A stretch of DNA of 64,000 nucleotides from Desmodus rotundus. Taxonomy: Eukaryota; Chordata; Mammalia; Chiroptera; Phyllostomidae. A program made the translations under genes and the position numbers. Each line of letters starts with the position of its first letter. Position 1 is the stretch's first letter. Below the pieces are notes generated by a model. That model was given only the letters and a program-made list of their open reading frames with translations. It did no database searches and was not told the DNA's origin. Of the stretch, positions 35,226 through 47,530 are shown in pieces. The stretch lies in the NCBI RefSeq assembly GCF_022682495.2, contig NC_071399.1:8289342-8353341 (forward strand), given 5' to 3'.

Positions 35226-36979
35226 GCAGGGGATTCACTGGACATGTGGGTGGTAAGAAAGAGGGAGGGACCTTGCGTGGTCCCCGGGGTTCTGGCTTAG
35301 ATGGTGGAGGGACACCATGTGTCAAGGTCTGTACTAGAGGAGAATTGTCATCTTTAAGCAGTTGCCTCATCATAAAATCAAAAGGAAAAAAAAAGGCAAA
35401 ATCACCGAATTCAAATCATGGTCCAAGGTAACACAGGAACTTTATCTTCAAGCTAGAACTAGAGATGCGACCCCAGCCCACCCACCAAGAAGGAGCATCT
35501 CTGAGTCCTGGCTCAAACACAGTTGTAAAAATGACCTGCTGTTCCCTCTTCACGGCTTTGCGGGATAAACAGAAATCATCACGTATGCAGGCGCATGTAA
35601 GGTGGATTATGTCGTAATTATGCAAGAGTAGAATGTAAAACTCATTGAAAACCGACTGCCTGAGATGGCCTCACAGGGCTCCGTGAGCCGGGCTCAGAGA
35701 TTCCCTCTCCGAGAACTGGCGCTTGGCTCGCTGTCAGAGACGTGCAGAAGCCGAAGCCACAGAGACCGAAACCGCAAACAGGCAGAGGCATCAGGGTGGT
35801 AGAGAGGAGTCCGTGGAGAGAGAGAAGCAGAGGTCTAGGCGGGGGGTTGTTTTCCCCCCAGGGAGAGAAAGCTGGAGCAGCCCGCCATCCTTCTGCCCTG
35901 CACCCTTTGCTGGCTCCACGTCCAGTCTACAGTGTCCCTTTAGTGAACCCCCTTTTTCATAAGGGGGCTGAGTCTTTGCAAGGTCTCCCTGCTGGGTGTC
36001 AGAAAACACTCTCCAGTCTCATCCCCTGAGAAATTTTGCACTGTGCTAATCACATGTGTGCCAGACTGGTTCAGGTGGAGACAGAAGTGGCCCAGGTCAC
36101 CGGGAACACACTCTCTAGACCTTCGCTCATCCAGTCAGGAAAGTTTGGTGTTGGCTTGGCCCCCGCTTTCCTCTGACTGCTAGAGGCCGACCCAAAATGC
36201 CAGTTATTGGGAGCCCATTCTCTGGAGAGATCCATGGACTTAAGCAATCTGCAAACATAAGTGTGTTATTACAGAGACAGTTTATCTTATTGAAAATAAT
36301 GACTATATTTTAACACCAAAGGATGCCATTCTGCCGAATTTGAGCAGCACTTTCTGATTTTATGTTATAAATGAGCTAGGTAGACCTGCCGCCGAGGCTC
36401 CGTGCTCCATTCAGTGTGTGCTGCTTGCTACTTTTAGGTTTAATTTTAAATTTGGCTGTACATGCGTGGTAAACAAAACCTGTAAACAGCTTGATGGGGA
36501 TGTCACTTCTAGGAATGTGATGAACTAAATCCCCAAGACTGGCCTGCTGGCTGCAAACAACTAAAATATCTAGCGATTTCCTTAATATACTTATAAAATA
36601 CATCAATAATTTCTCAAGAAAGAAAATAATCACTAGAGCCCCAAACAAGAAGCCACACTGGTCAGAGCACTGAAGTCCACTGTCACCGTGAGCCATTGCA
36701 AGCCCATCAGTTTGGAAGGCTGCTTGTTCCAGTTTCATTGCTGACCAGAAATAAGAGGCAGATCCTAGGCAGACAGAGATGAGGAGTGAGGAGTGAGGAG
36801 TCTACAAGAATCACGGAGATAGGACCCTAAATAATTGGGGTAAGACCATCACTTAAAAAAAGACCCCCACCTGTGGTGAGTTTGAGCCCCATCTACATTC
36901 TCACTTAGCCCAAGCACACGTGGAATATCTATGTAAAATGGACCATAAAGTACTAAACAAACTTCCAGATCTGGTACCA
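35226..36979. other. Intergenic segment without recognised gene or repeat
   Basis: Includes a three-copy GAGGAGT minisatellite at 36781-36801 and a small hairpin at about 35949-35968. No gene is supported. Confidence 0.55.
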
Positions 36980-37745
36980 AAGCACCCATATTCTCTGGCC
37001 ACACTCGAATTAAATTTTAAGTCAACAGTAAAAAGATAACTTTTTAATAGTCTTCTAATGATAACTTTCTGGATCATGTATGTGTGGCAATTACGAAAAC
37101 ACTGAATATTTCATGGATAAAGAGGAAATCAGAATGAGAAGTAGGAAATATTTAGAGCCAAATCATAGCATGAATACTACATGATAAAACTTGTGGGGTG
37201 CAGCTAAAACTGAATTTGGAGGGAAAGGGGTCACTTTAAATATTTACGTTCTATAATAAGCAAGCCGAAAAGCAATGAGCTAAGTATCCAACTTGAGAAG
37301 TTTGCACCTAGTACAACAGAACAAACCCAACAAAAGTAAAAGTAAATAAAAGTAAGAGCCAAAATGAAAGAAGTAGGAAATAAACAAAGAAAAAAATAGA
37401 GAAATCCACAAACCCAAAAGTCGGCAAGTTCAATAAAAAAGAGGAAGTGAGTGCACACAAGCAAACAATAATGGAAATGAAAAGAGAGACGTAAGCACAG
37501 ACCCTGTAGTGATCAGAAATTAAATAAGTATGCTGGGTAAGCTAATGCCAATGAAATCGAAGACAGAGGAGACTGCCAAATGGCTCGAAAGCCAAAACCT
37601 GCCAAAACTGACTCGAGAATAGTAAGTGCTAATAGTACTAGAAATTAAATAATAGAAGACATCTAGAAAAGAGATTCTATTTTTTTAAAAAAGCAAAGAT
37701 ACTAAGTAAAAATCCATGCTATATAAAAATTGAAAAGAAAATGTC
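36980..37745 (+). mobile_element. Old L1 LINE, ORF2 internal fragment
   Basis: The region between the endonuclease and RT domains of L1M ORF2: 'ctctggccacactcgaattaaatt', 'aacttgtggggtgcagctaaaactg', 'ttggagggaaaggggtcac', 'agagaaatccacaaacccaaaag'. Highly diverged, multiple frame breaks, plus orientation. Confidence 0.75.
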
Positions 37746-38699
37746 AATAAAAATCTTTATATATTATTTTTTAAAAACTGATAGCTCTGTTCACCAGAAA
37801 GGCCTAGAAGCAATGTTATCTTAGTGGGAACGGGCTTGCGGTGGGAGAGCCATGAGGGTGGGGGTTGTCTCCCCCCCCCAGCTCATCGTTTTTGATGGTC
37901 TCACGGTAAGTGCCATCTGGGAGCAGGAGAGAGAAATTTGCTGAGCTCTGAGGACAGTAATTAGAAGGCCACACAATCTGCGAGTATAATAATTACATGT
38001 CAGTCAAGATCCTTGGGAAGTAACTGGCTCCTGAAATAGACAGAATAAAATAGATTGACATCCTTTTGTGTTTTTAAGAGAACTACACTGCCAAAGAAAC
38101 CACAAACCTAGCCTGGGATGGTTCAAGCCCACACATCATTCCCCAGGCCCTTGAAGCAGCGTGGATAGGAAGTGGGCAGTGAGCACCATGCGGCCCAAGG
38201 AAGGGCAGATACCGCACCTACCTCCAGTGGGGCCACAGGGGTACTGGGCAAGAGGAAGAATCCAGGGCCAGAGAGGCGGCCGGACAAGGGAGTTCCTGCC
38301 AGGGGACACCTGGAGAGGCCAGGTGGGCTGCTCCCAGAACACACAGCGCACCGCGGCAGGGAGATGGCTCTGTGCCATGGCCAGGCTGCGGGGTGCTCCC
38401 CTACGGCCATGTCCTAAATGGGAGTTTGTACTACAGACATCCCATTCCTGCTCCACCATGGTGCAATGCCGGGAGGTGGCTGGACAGCTTGCCTTTTGGT
38501 AGGGGGGTTGCTGGACCACAAAGAGCCCCAGCTGGACCTGTTTGCAGGGCTCTCCATTGCCCAGAGTTCCTGCACGGTGAACTGGATGGGACTCAACCTT
38601 GTGTCCCTTGGGGATAGGTGCATTTATTCTCTATGTGAAGAAGGGTGTGCATGAGTAAGTTTGTGCAGGGAGGTTGATGGTCGCAGGAGCTACTAATCT
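37746..38699. other. Intergenic segment without recognised gene
   Basis: Overlapping frames on both strands at 38120-38660 (up to 127 codons) have no recognisable domain. The G/C-rich composition explains their length. Confidence 0.5.
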
Positions 38700-39110
38700 G
38701 TCCCCTGTTACCTAGTCCCTTCTCCTCTGAGTTGTTGCTGGGCATAGTGACCCTGAACTAGTGACCCTATTTCCCAACCTCCCATGCAGGCAAGCCAAGC
38801 CGTGAGACTAGATTTGGGATCTGAGCGGAAGCTGCAGCTGTTGGAACTCACAACCACTCACCAGGCACTCCTCTTTCCCCCTTCCCATGCATGAGGAGGG
38901 GGATGGTGGGGCCGCCACGTTGGGTCCAGCGACGGGAGCTCTATTGCCCCACCAGCCAGAATTCCCAGATGACCTTGTGGAGCAAGGCCAGCCTGCCATC
39001 CCCAACCACCTTTGAATGTGTACATGAGAAAAATAAAACGAAATTCCTATTTCATCCAAGCCATTCTCTTTGGGCATCTCTTTGTGATGGCGAAGAGCTA
39101 TGCCTAGTAC
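38700..39110 (+). mobile_element. Probable MaLR/ERVL LTR
   Basis: The 3' part 'gagaaaaataaaacgaaattcctatttcatccaagccattctc' is the polyadenylation-signal region of MLT1-like LTRs. Upstream 'cccatgcaggcaagccaagccgtgagactag' and 'tctgagcggaagctg' resemble the LTR body. It is strongly diverged and the 5' edge is uncertain. Confidence 0.5.
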
Positions 39111-40484
39111 TTAGGCACTGTTTCCCTTGACCCACCTATATTTATAAGAATAGAGGTTTCATGTGTGAAGGCTTCAATCCCCACAGATTTTTACGTGTAC
39201 TTGTCCTGTTTTCTGTTCTAAGCCATGGTTAAAAAATAATTGCGCTGGTTTTTCTAAGGTGGGTGATAAGCCAGAGTCACACCCCTCTACCTCCTCACAA
39301 CATGTGAGCAACATGGTGGGCACGTCCCCCGTGGGTGTGCGGTGACGCTCCCAGGGACACTCGGAATCCCCGGGTCAGCGGGAACGAGGGAGGGAGGACA
39401 GAAGGGCGTGTGTTGTTATCTAGCAAAGCCTTCTGAGCTTGGGACGTGTCACACGGAGCACTGGGCTAACGTCACGTGGCCTCATTCATCCTCCTGACTT
39501 GGCTGTTTGGTATCCGTGGTGCTTCCATTAGGCACGCAGGATGACCATAGGAGGCGCTGTCCCTTGTGGGACGCGACCTCTTGACTGCAGACGTTGCATT
39601 TTTTTTAAACTGTGAGATGTCAGGAGCAAATCTGCGTTGGGGAACCCAGAGCTCTCCAACAGAAAAAAGTGCACCCCAACAACCGCGTCACAGCAGTGTG
39701 GTCAGACGACGCGGGGCTACAGCAGGGGCGTCCGGGCGCGTCCAGGCGCGTGGTGGACCCCCCCACGACTGCACTTGCAGACCTGAAATCTGTGGGATTC
39801 TATATTTTACACAGTACCAGTTCTGGCCGTACATTGGGCCATCTTTCCACGAAGAATTGTGTTTTTGATGTTAGGAGGGCCCTTGCTCCGAATGGCCTGG
39901 ATGACCATGGCAGAGGGAGCCGTGGGGAGACAGGGACTGTGGTTCGCCGAGGAGGGCATTGGGGACGAGAGCGGGGACGGCCCCCTGCATTGTCTGTCCA
40001 CCTGTTAGGGCAGCCCCGGGACCCTTTTAAACGCTAACGGAGCGTTTTCCTCTGTCCGGCCCCGCAGACCGGAGAATCGGCTTCAGTCCTTCAGAGAGTT
40101 GTCTCCCTCTAGTGGCCAAAGGTTATTTTTTACGATTTAAGCCTCTCACATTTTTGTAGGGGGAGTGCGCGCAGAATCCTTGAACTTGAAAATGTAACGA
40201 CAGCATGTAACTTTATGTTTCCTCACCATAAATCCTGGAATGATAATATCAACCTCAAAGGATTTTGTGAGATCTGACCTGAGCATCATTACGGGAGATG
40301 GACCAGGCCGTGGCGCGCCGCTGCGGCTGGGAGGCGGGCTGGCTTCCTGGGAAGGTGCTGGCTCTGGCACCGCAGCACAAAAGTAAAATGGCAGACAGTG
40401 GTATGTCATGGATTGTCATTCCCAAGTTGTTGGGACCCAAGAGCCATCAAACCTTCAAAGGTCAAGACTATGGTTGTCAAAGCT
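39111..40484. other. Intergenic segment with local CpG-rich patches
   Basis: No gene is recognised. Bases 39661-39780 contain 12 CpG dinucleotides and 39901-40080 contain 14, far above the bat/mammal background around them. Confidence 0.5.
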
Positions 40485-40990
40485 AGGCTGCAGGGGCTGC
40501 CTCTAGGAACGCCCTGTGGAAGGCAGAGGGGCGGCTCTCCCCAGAGGTCTTCCTCCTAATTCCTGGCACCTGTGGGTGAGAGCACTCACACAGCAAAGGG
40601 AAACTAAGGTAGCAGATGGGTTAACGTTGATAGGGAGATAATCAGGGCGCAGCCAATGAAGCTGCACGGCTCCTTGAGGGTGGAAGAGGAGGTCAGAGTG
40701 ATGTGTTGTAAGAATGACACGAACCTGAACCAGTGTAGGTCGATTGGAAGAGGGAGGAAGAGGGCGGTGAGCCCAGGGCTGTGGGCAGCCCCCCCACACT
40801 GGAAGGGCCAAGGCTCAGACTCTCCTGAGACTCTCCGGAAATGAACGCAGCCCGGCCAGCACCTTGGGGCCTACTTCGAACTTCTGACGTCCAGAACTGT
40901 CCGATAATAAATGTGTATTGTTTTAAGCCCCTAACTTGGTAGTGATTTGTTTCAGCAGAAATAGGAAATAATGCACACCCTAACTGCTCT
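40485..40990 (+). mobile_element. Solo LTR, ERVL-MaLR (MLT1-type)
   Basis: The 3' end matches the MLT1 consensus: 'gaacttctgacgtccagaactgtccgataataaatgtgtattgttttaagcccctaac', 'gtgatttgtttcagcagaaataggaaataatgcacacc'. The body 'ggtcagagtgatgtgttgtaagaatg' and 'cggccagcaccttgg' is also in place. Plus orientation. Confidence 0.8.
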
Positions 40991-43169
40991 CCTGGAGGAA
41001 ATGTGAAATACTGGCAGACCTTAAATTTACTTACTACTCAGAAATGACCTGCCAGGAAGCTCATTTTGCATGAGCCCATTTGCACCATGGGCTCAGAGGA
41101 CTCCAGTCTGACCGAGAGAGATCCACATTGAAGACACCTGTGGCCACCGCTCTCCCACAGGGTACTTACTTCATGCTCCTCCCCACAGTGATAGGGGACC
41201 GTCCCGCTGTTCTCCCAAAGCCTGGCCACACATGAGCACATCAGCATGCCAAATAGGATTCTTCTCTTATAGAATGAGAAGGTTGGACAAAAAAAAGTCT
41301 CATTGGTCCCCTCCATCTCTACAAATTCTAAGAATCTGTGAGTTTTAGCCTCTTGAGCAGCTGATAAAGTAACAACAATACTTTTGCTTCTACAATTCTA
41401 TCTGTTCCGTGATGGGTTATATCAAAGCAAGACCCGGGGCTTCTGGCTTCTAGAAGGCTTTTCCAGCCATATAGCTAGATGGATGTTCTTTTAAACAATC
41501 CCCAGCTCTCTGCAAGTCTGCCCGCCCTTTCAGCTTCTCCTGCTCCAGCTGGAGGGCAGCCACCCTAGGCTCACAAGTTTGCACATGTGCCTGGGGGAAA
41601 GTGTGAGATGCCCCTCCACCACAGACAGGCTACTGGAGAACAAAGGCCCTAATTCAGGGGCTGCAGCTCCACGGTTACCACTCACAGAAGGTGTCAGACC
41701 ACACCTTCCCACTGGAACAGCATCACCTCAGCTTGCTTGACTAGTCCCCAATAAACTGGAGGATTTAGGCCTGAAGAGTGTGGTACTGTATTTCATTAAA
41801 CCCCAAGACCCCAAATCGCTACCATTGTGCTGACTAAGGGTTTCTTAAGGCCATGTATTTCCGGAATGAATTATGAGAACTTTCTTTCCCCAACCTGGAC
41901 GGCCGTGTGTTCGTGCCACACTGGGTATACAGGAGGCCGTAGCTGGGGTTCCAGCCCAGCTTTTGTGGGGAGCCACTCCTCTGGCGCTGGCTGAGGCTTT
42001 TCATGGGCCCTAAGTTCCCCTTTCCAGCTTCATTCCAGGCTTCAAACCAGTGTGGACAAGTTTCCTGGGGGCTTTGATCTGACTGCTTCTTGTTTCTGTG
42101 GAAACCCAGCCTGTTCCATCAGCCCCCATTCTACATTCCTGCCGCCCAGCCCACCTTTTGCTAGCAACTTAAGTAGATTTTCACCTTCCCTGAATTTGAA
42201 CCTTTGACTTGTAGAGGCTGGAGGGCTTTGTGGAATGTAGGATATCCAGACGCAAAGAACTCAACAATGGACCAAATCCCAAACAGCCCACTCAACTGTG
42301 AAGACTGAACTTGGTGAATCCTCCAGGAAGGACCAAGCACACCTGTGGCACGCGGCACCTCAGAGTGCTGTGATTGATGGGCGGAGCCTGCCGCAGACTT
42401 GGTAAGGCCTGCGAGGCGCATGGCCCCCTGAACTGAACACCGAGTGTCCACTTCAGAACAGGTGGGCACATCCAGTCTGTATCCACATGGGCTCCTAGGA
42501 GCTCACATCCCGAGGTCAAGCAACAAGGTCACAGGCGCCACTTCTGATGCACCTAGCGCACAATGGCCTTCAAGACTCGGGTTCCTTGGGGCCTGGGCAC
42601 TGGTGTCCCGCTCCTTTGATCTGGGTCGAGCTCCGTGACAACATGAGCCTGCCCCTTCACCTTCTGCCTGATCACACGCGAGGAAGGCTCTTTCTTCATC
42701 ATCCAGACGAAGAACAACACACAAGGGTTCCCGCCCCAGGGAGCGAGTGGAAGCTGAAATCCAGCTCACGTACAGGAGCAGAAAATAAAAGCAAGAAAGA
42801 AAGCAAATTGGGAGATGCTCCTGGGAAACGCGCGAGCTCAGCGTCAGCACGTTAGACGTCAGCACGTGATTGGCCACTAGGCGGAGCTCTGCTTTCAAAA
42901 TAAAGTGTTAACCCCGTAGTTCTGAACTGGTTTTTCTATGGTTCAGCTCAATGGTCTCATCTTGAAAATATCAAAGGTTTATTGCAAGGATTTGCTCAGC
43001 AAATCCACTGGCTCCCATGCAGATTTTATGCCAATCTAAAGTCTACACTCTATGTCATAGACGCTATGAGCTAAATCTTTCCATGTTGTTCCCTAGATAA
43101 TTGTGTTAAATACAGTGCAGGTGTGTGTTCTTCTGAATGTATGTTTTTAAAATTAAACCAGAGATAAAG
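40991..43169. other. Intergenic segment without recognised gene or repeat
   Basis: Unique sequence; short frames only. An AATAAA near 41750 has no poly(A) tract after it. Confidence 0.5.
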
Positions 43170-43562
43170 TATGTATTTATCTCAGTAACAAAGTATTTAA
43201 AGTTATGCTTACAATATATTCTGACTTATAAACTATATATTTCATGTATATAATTTATATAATAAAATGTAAAATATACTTAATATATTATGTATAATTG
43301 CATATAATATATAATGCTTAAATTTTAAAAAACATAAAATATGCATTTATTATATTTTATATACAATTGTATACATTTAAAATTCTGCTACTGAGTGATA
43401 AATACATGCTTTGTAAATACCATTATATATAAAATACCCATTAAATATGTTCTATATTATATTTATATGTAACATAGTGAACATATGTTTATATGTAAAG
43501 TATTATTAAATACATATTTAAAATCCTCTATGTTGCTGAGTGATAAATACATGTTTTCTAAC
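43170..43562. repeat. AT-rich block with direct and inverted repeats
   Basis: Almost pure A/T sequence of TATA-type motifs. The unit GCTACTGAGTGATAAATACATG (43387-43408) recurs at 43532-43553 in direct orientation and, less well, inverted at 43171-43189. Spacing of the direct copies is about 145 bases. Confidence 0.75.
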
Positions 43563-45069
43563 TCTTCTAGTTCTATTTTCCTATAATAATCACCTAAACC
43601 CCTGAAAGAAGAGAATAACATTTTCATTAGCCTATTCAAAGTATTTAATTCTATGTTTCTCTAGCCCACATATAGTTGGAAATACAAAAGAAATGGAGAA
43701 AGAATAAAATTTAAGGAGAAATGGGCATTCACTATTGTTCCTCACTTGATTCAAATAGAAAGCACTGAAGAAAACAAGAGTCCATTGTAGCTAAGAGGAA
43801 GACAGCCTTTAAATAGTCTCACCAAATGGGAAAATACAGACGTTCTCCTCTAACTCCATTAGTGCTAGTCCCTAACGCACAGCTGATTGGGGGAAAAGGC
43901 ACATATTTAATAGTCGGTATTTACGCTGCTTTGAGGAAAATCATGTTAGTGTCCAACATTAAAAAACATACACTTTTTGGTTTTTAATGAGATCTGATCG
44001 GCAACCCTAAAATGTAACTTCTCAACCTTCCAGGGAAAAACAGAAGCAAAAATTTACACCATCACCAAAATGAGGCTTGATGGATAACCTATTGGAAAAT
44101 ATACACAGACTCCATTAATGACATTGCAGATAAAACTGAGTGGAAGGAACACCTCTCAACAGACTCTCCTCAAGCACAGCCAGGTTTTGCTTCCGGAAAC
44201 TGAGACCACCTGAAAAAGCTTGGAAGACATTCCGCATCTCCCTGCAGCAGGCCCCTCATGCCAGGGCCCAGGGCCTGAACGCTGAATCAGCCGGAAGATC
44301 ACCCAGGAGTTCCTCTTTGTGATATCTAATTTCCCTTCTTTTTGTGATAGCCACCCCCACCCCATCCCCTTTTTAATCTATGTTCACTCAGAGATCGGGA
44401 CTTTTCAAAATGAAAACAAAAGAATGTGCAGAAAGTAGGAGGAACTGGCGGAAGCGCGTCACATTTTAGGAAACATGGCACCCACAGTGCAGCTCTCTGA
44501 GTAAGGGGAGAGTAGGCAAGAAACCTGGTCGGCAGCGTATTGGAAGCCTAAGTGCTTGTGTATTTCTTGGACTTGGGACTCAGTATCAGAGAACCAATTA
44601 GCTAAAGTGGGAGAAGTTGGCCAGTTGGTAAGGTAGAGCTTCCGTAGGTGACTGACGGCCAGAACTGGGGACAAGAGCATGTATAGTCACTACCCTCCCA
44701 TTGTTCTGAGAACGGGATTTCACACAAGCGGACCTGACCGTGGACAAGCAGCCCACCCTGCTCGCCCTCTCTCTTATCAAATATTAGCTCTATATAGATG
44801 TCACTTCATTTAAAGATGGGTAAGTAAGGGGGGAAGCCCTATGGAGGAGCTCATTGGAAAAAGCTACAGAAAACAGGGAAAGGGGTTTCATCTTAAAGAC
44901 CCAGAAGAATGGTATCTTTAAAAATAATCTACAGCAGGATCCAGAAGATTTAACAGACTGGCATCCTCTGTAGGATATTAAAAGATATAGCCTCTAATAA
45001 GCGAAAGCAAAAAAAAAAACCATAAAGAAAGAATAAGTGGAGATAAAAATTGAGTAACGTGAGAGAAAC
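43563..45069. other. Intergenic segment without recognised gene or repeat
   Basis: Nothing supportable beyond scattered short frames. Confidence 0.5.
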
Positions 45070-45440
45070 TAATGCTTTCAAGAAATATTTATTCAGACCC
45101 CATTATAAGCCAAGCCCTGTGCTAGAAGTGAGAATACAGAGCTGAGTGAAACGGACCCATGCCATTCGGCTGATGTAGCTGAACCTTTGGTGGGCTCACC
45201 AACAATAAAAACGTAAACAAAATACTTGACGTGGTCATTGCTATTAAGAACCGAAGAGGGTGCGGACTTGGAGAACACAGGTCGGGGCACCTGACTTGGA
45301 TAAAGCCATTGGCAAAAGCTTCTGAAAGGGGTGATGTTCCACCTGAGCCAGCGCTGAAAAGAGCAAATACAGAGATCACTTCGGGGGAGGGACACCGCGC
45401 TTGCAGACCCTGCAAAGCCCAGGGCACCTGCCGGATGGTC
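45070..45440 (-). mobile_element. L2 LINE fragment, reverse
   Basis: Reverse L2: 'gaaatatttattcagacccc', 'ccaagccctgtgctagaag', 'caacaataaaaacgtaaac', then 'gtgatgttccacctgagcc' and 'cttgcagaccctgcaaagcccagggc', following the antisense L2 consensus order. Confidence 0.75.
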
Positions 45441-46099
45441 TGGTTGAATTTGGAAACACTGGCATGTCCACTCCTGCAGGACTCAGAGCCACGGAAGGCA
45501 CTTTGGATTTTAAGGACGAAAGGAAGTCACTGAGTGTGGATATATGTGGGTATGTATCTATTTGTACATATACATACACAGAGCCACGCTTACATACATA
45601 TATTAATTACTGCTGTATAGAGAAGGGACTAGAAGAAACAATGCAGGAAGCAAACACAGACGGCCTTAGTTTGCAGGGCAGTGCTTTGAAGTGAGGGCAG
45701 TAAAGATGGAGACAAAGTAACAGTGTAGAGAAATAGTTTTGGAGGAGGAAACAAGTGTTACTGTTGATGGAAGACACAGGGACAGCAAGGTTTTAAGCGA
45801 GATTCAGGTTTCTGTGTGGACGACGTGGCGGATGGACATCAAAGCATAGTAAGGAAGACTGAAAACTCAATAGCAAAAGTAAACCATGTTGGAGTAGCAG
45901 GAAACAGAAGGTCTGATGCAGGGGGCACACTCGAGAGACTCCCAGCGTGCAGAGAGAAACGGAGCCGAGGTTGAAGAGATAAGAAAGATGCCGAAGAAGG
46001 CGGGACTATTTTCTAGATAAAAAGAAGAAACCAGAGCAACTGAATAAAAACACTCATCAGAGATAAAACAACAGCTTTCTGAAACAAACAATACCTTAG
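45441..46099. other. Intergenic segment without recognised gene or repeat
   Basis: Contains a degenerate TACATA-rich stretch at about 45540-45600; otherwise nothing. Confidence 0.5.
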
Positions 46100-46480
46100 A
46101 TTTGAAATGGAAAAACTCATCCTTTACCGAGGAAAATTAGAATCCAACATCTGGATATGTCTTTGAGAAATGCTCAATTTTACAAAATCAACAATCAGAT
46201 CTTTAAAAAGTTACCTGTAGAGAAAAATGCAAAGCCAGTGGCTCCATAACAGTAATTACCAGAAGGCAATGGAACTAGAGGTTTGAAACGAAACAAGTAT
46301 GACTCAAGAATTCTACAGCAACTGAATATTATCCCCCATGCGAGAAAACAAGGGGATATTATCACATCTGCAAGGGCTCAGAAAGTGTCCTGTCTACACG
46401 TTCTTACCCACAAAACAGTGACGCAACTAAGAAGAGGTGACTCAAGAATGGAGAAGGTATGATGCTTACAGTGAATAGAA
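46100..46480 (+). mobile_element. HAL1/L1M ORF1-region remnant
   Basis: 'ccagaaggcaatggaactagag', 'caagaattctacagcaactgaatattatcc' and the following 'agaagaggtgactcaag' segment resemble the L1M/HAL1 sequence downstream of the ORF1 RRM. Heavily diverged. Confidence 0.5.
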
Positions 46481-47349
46481 ATGGTTTTAACTTAACCATA
46501 AAACAAGTCTAAAAAGTTGTGTTAAATATACTTTCAAAATAGGAAGCAAATGAAATGTACGTTATACTTGAAAGATAAGTTATACAATGAAAAATATGTA
46601 TACCGCTAATAAAAATTGTGTGTAAATACCCCGAATATCTACAAAAATTGGGAAATGCGAGTGAAAACTTTGACAGTAAGTGAGAATACTTGTTTTGCAT
46701 AATTGCATAATTGCTCTGAAGAAAATGAAAGGTGTGATGGTTTAGAGAATAGCAGGGGGAAGGAACTACTTAGCAAGCTCGGAAGCTCTTTCTGAAGACC
46801 TCACTTCCTGGTTCTTTGGGGGATGGAGCAAAGATGCTTTGAAAGGACAGAATATTTACATGTTGATCCCATAGCACGTCATGAGGTCCAGAACCGACCC
46901 AAATGGAGACATAACTGGAACTCACAACCAATACAAAACTGGGAATTAGAAGTTCTTTGTTTCTTAATTCAGCCTTATCGGGTATATAGGTAGTTAAAGA
47001 AGACAGAGCAGGCAGCTTATTCTTCACCTTGTAATTAAAATAGGGTGACGTTTAGTCTGATATTTACAAAATTAGTAGCATATCATTTAGGTTAAATCAG
47101 TACTTATTCAGTATCCTGTCATCAGGAGCCCAAACAATGTATCTGTGCGTAAAGAAAGACAAAGAGCTTCTCTGTAATATTGAAAAGTTTGCTTTCGTAG
47201 TTTCAGGGGTAACTGGCTTATGAGCATTACATCATGAGTATTTATTATAGAAAGCCACATTGCTTTAAAGTTTTCGGTTTTCAAACATTGCTTGTTCACG
47301 TAAAATGATAAGCAATGGTGAGTTCAATATCCACTCAGACGACAGGTGG
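46481..47349. other. Intergenic segment without recognised gene or repeat
   Basis: A/T-rich unique sequence; nothing supportable. Confidence 0.5.
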
Positions 47350-47530
47350 ACGGACTTTCTCTGTAAAGGGCTAGGTAGTAAATATTTTCGGCTTTCAAAG
47401 CAGCCACTGTGGCGTGGAAGCGGCCACTGACAATGCAGAAGCGAATGGGTGTGGCTGTGTCCCAGCAGGACCTCATTTACTCAGCGGGTGGCAGGCTGGA
47501 TTTGCCCAGGGGCCATAGTAGTGGGTCAAC
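47350..47530 (+). mobile_element. hAT-Charlie-type nonautonomous DNA transposon relic
   Basis: 'ctttctctgtaaagggctaggtagtaaatattttcggcttt', 'gacaatgcagaagcgaatgggtgtggctgtgtccc' and 'ctggatttgcccaggggccatag' reproduce a common mammalian MER-class hAT consensus. The exact subfamily is not assigned. Confidence 0.75.

Noticed and set aside
45541..45600. Possible microsatellite of TACATA units
   Set aside because: Too degenerate to call as a tandem repeat.
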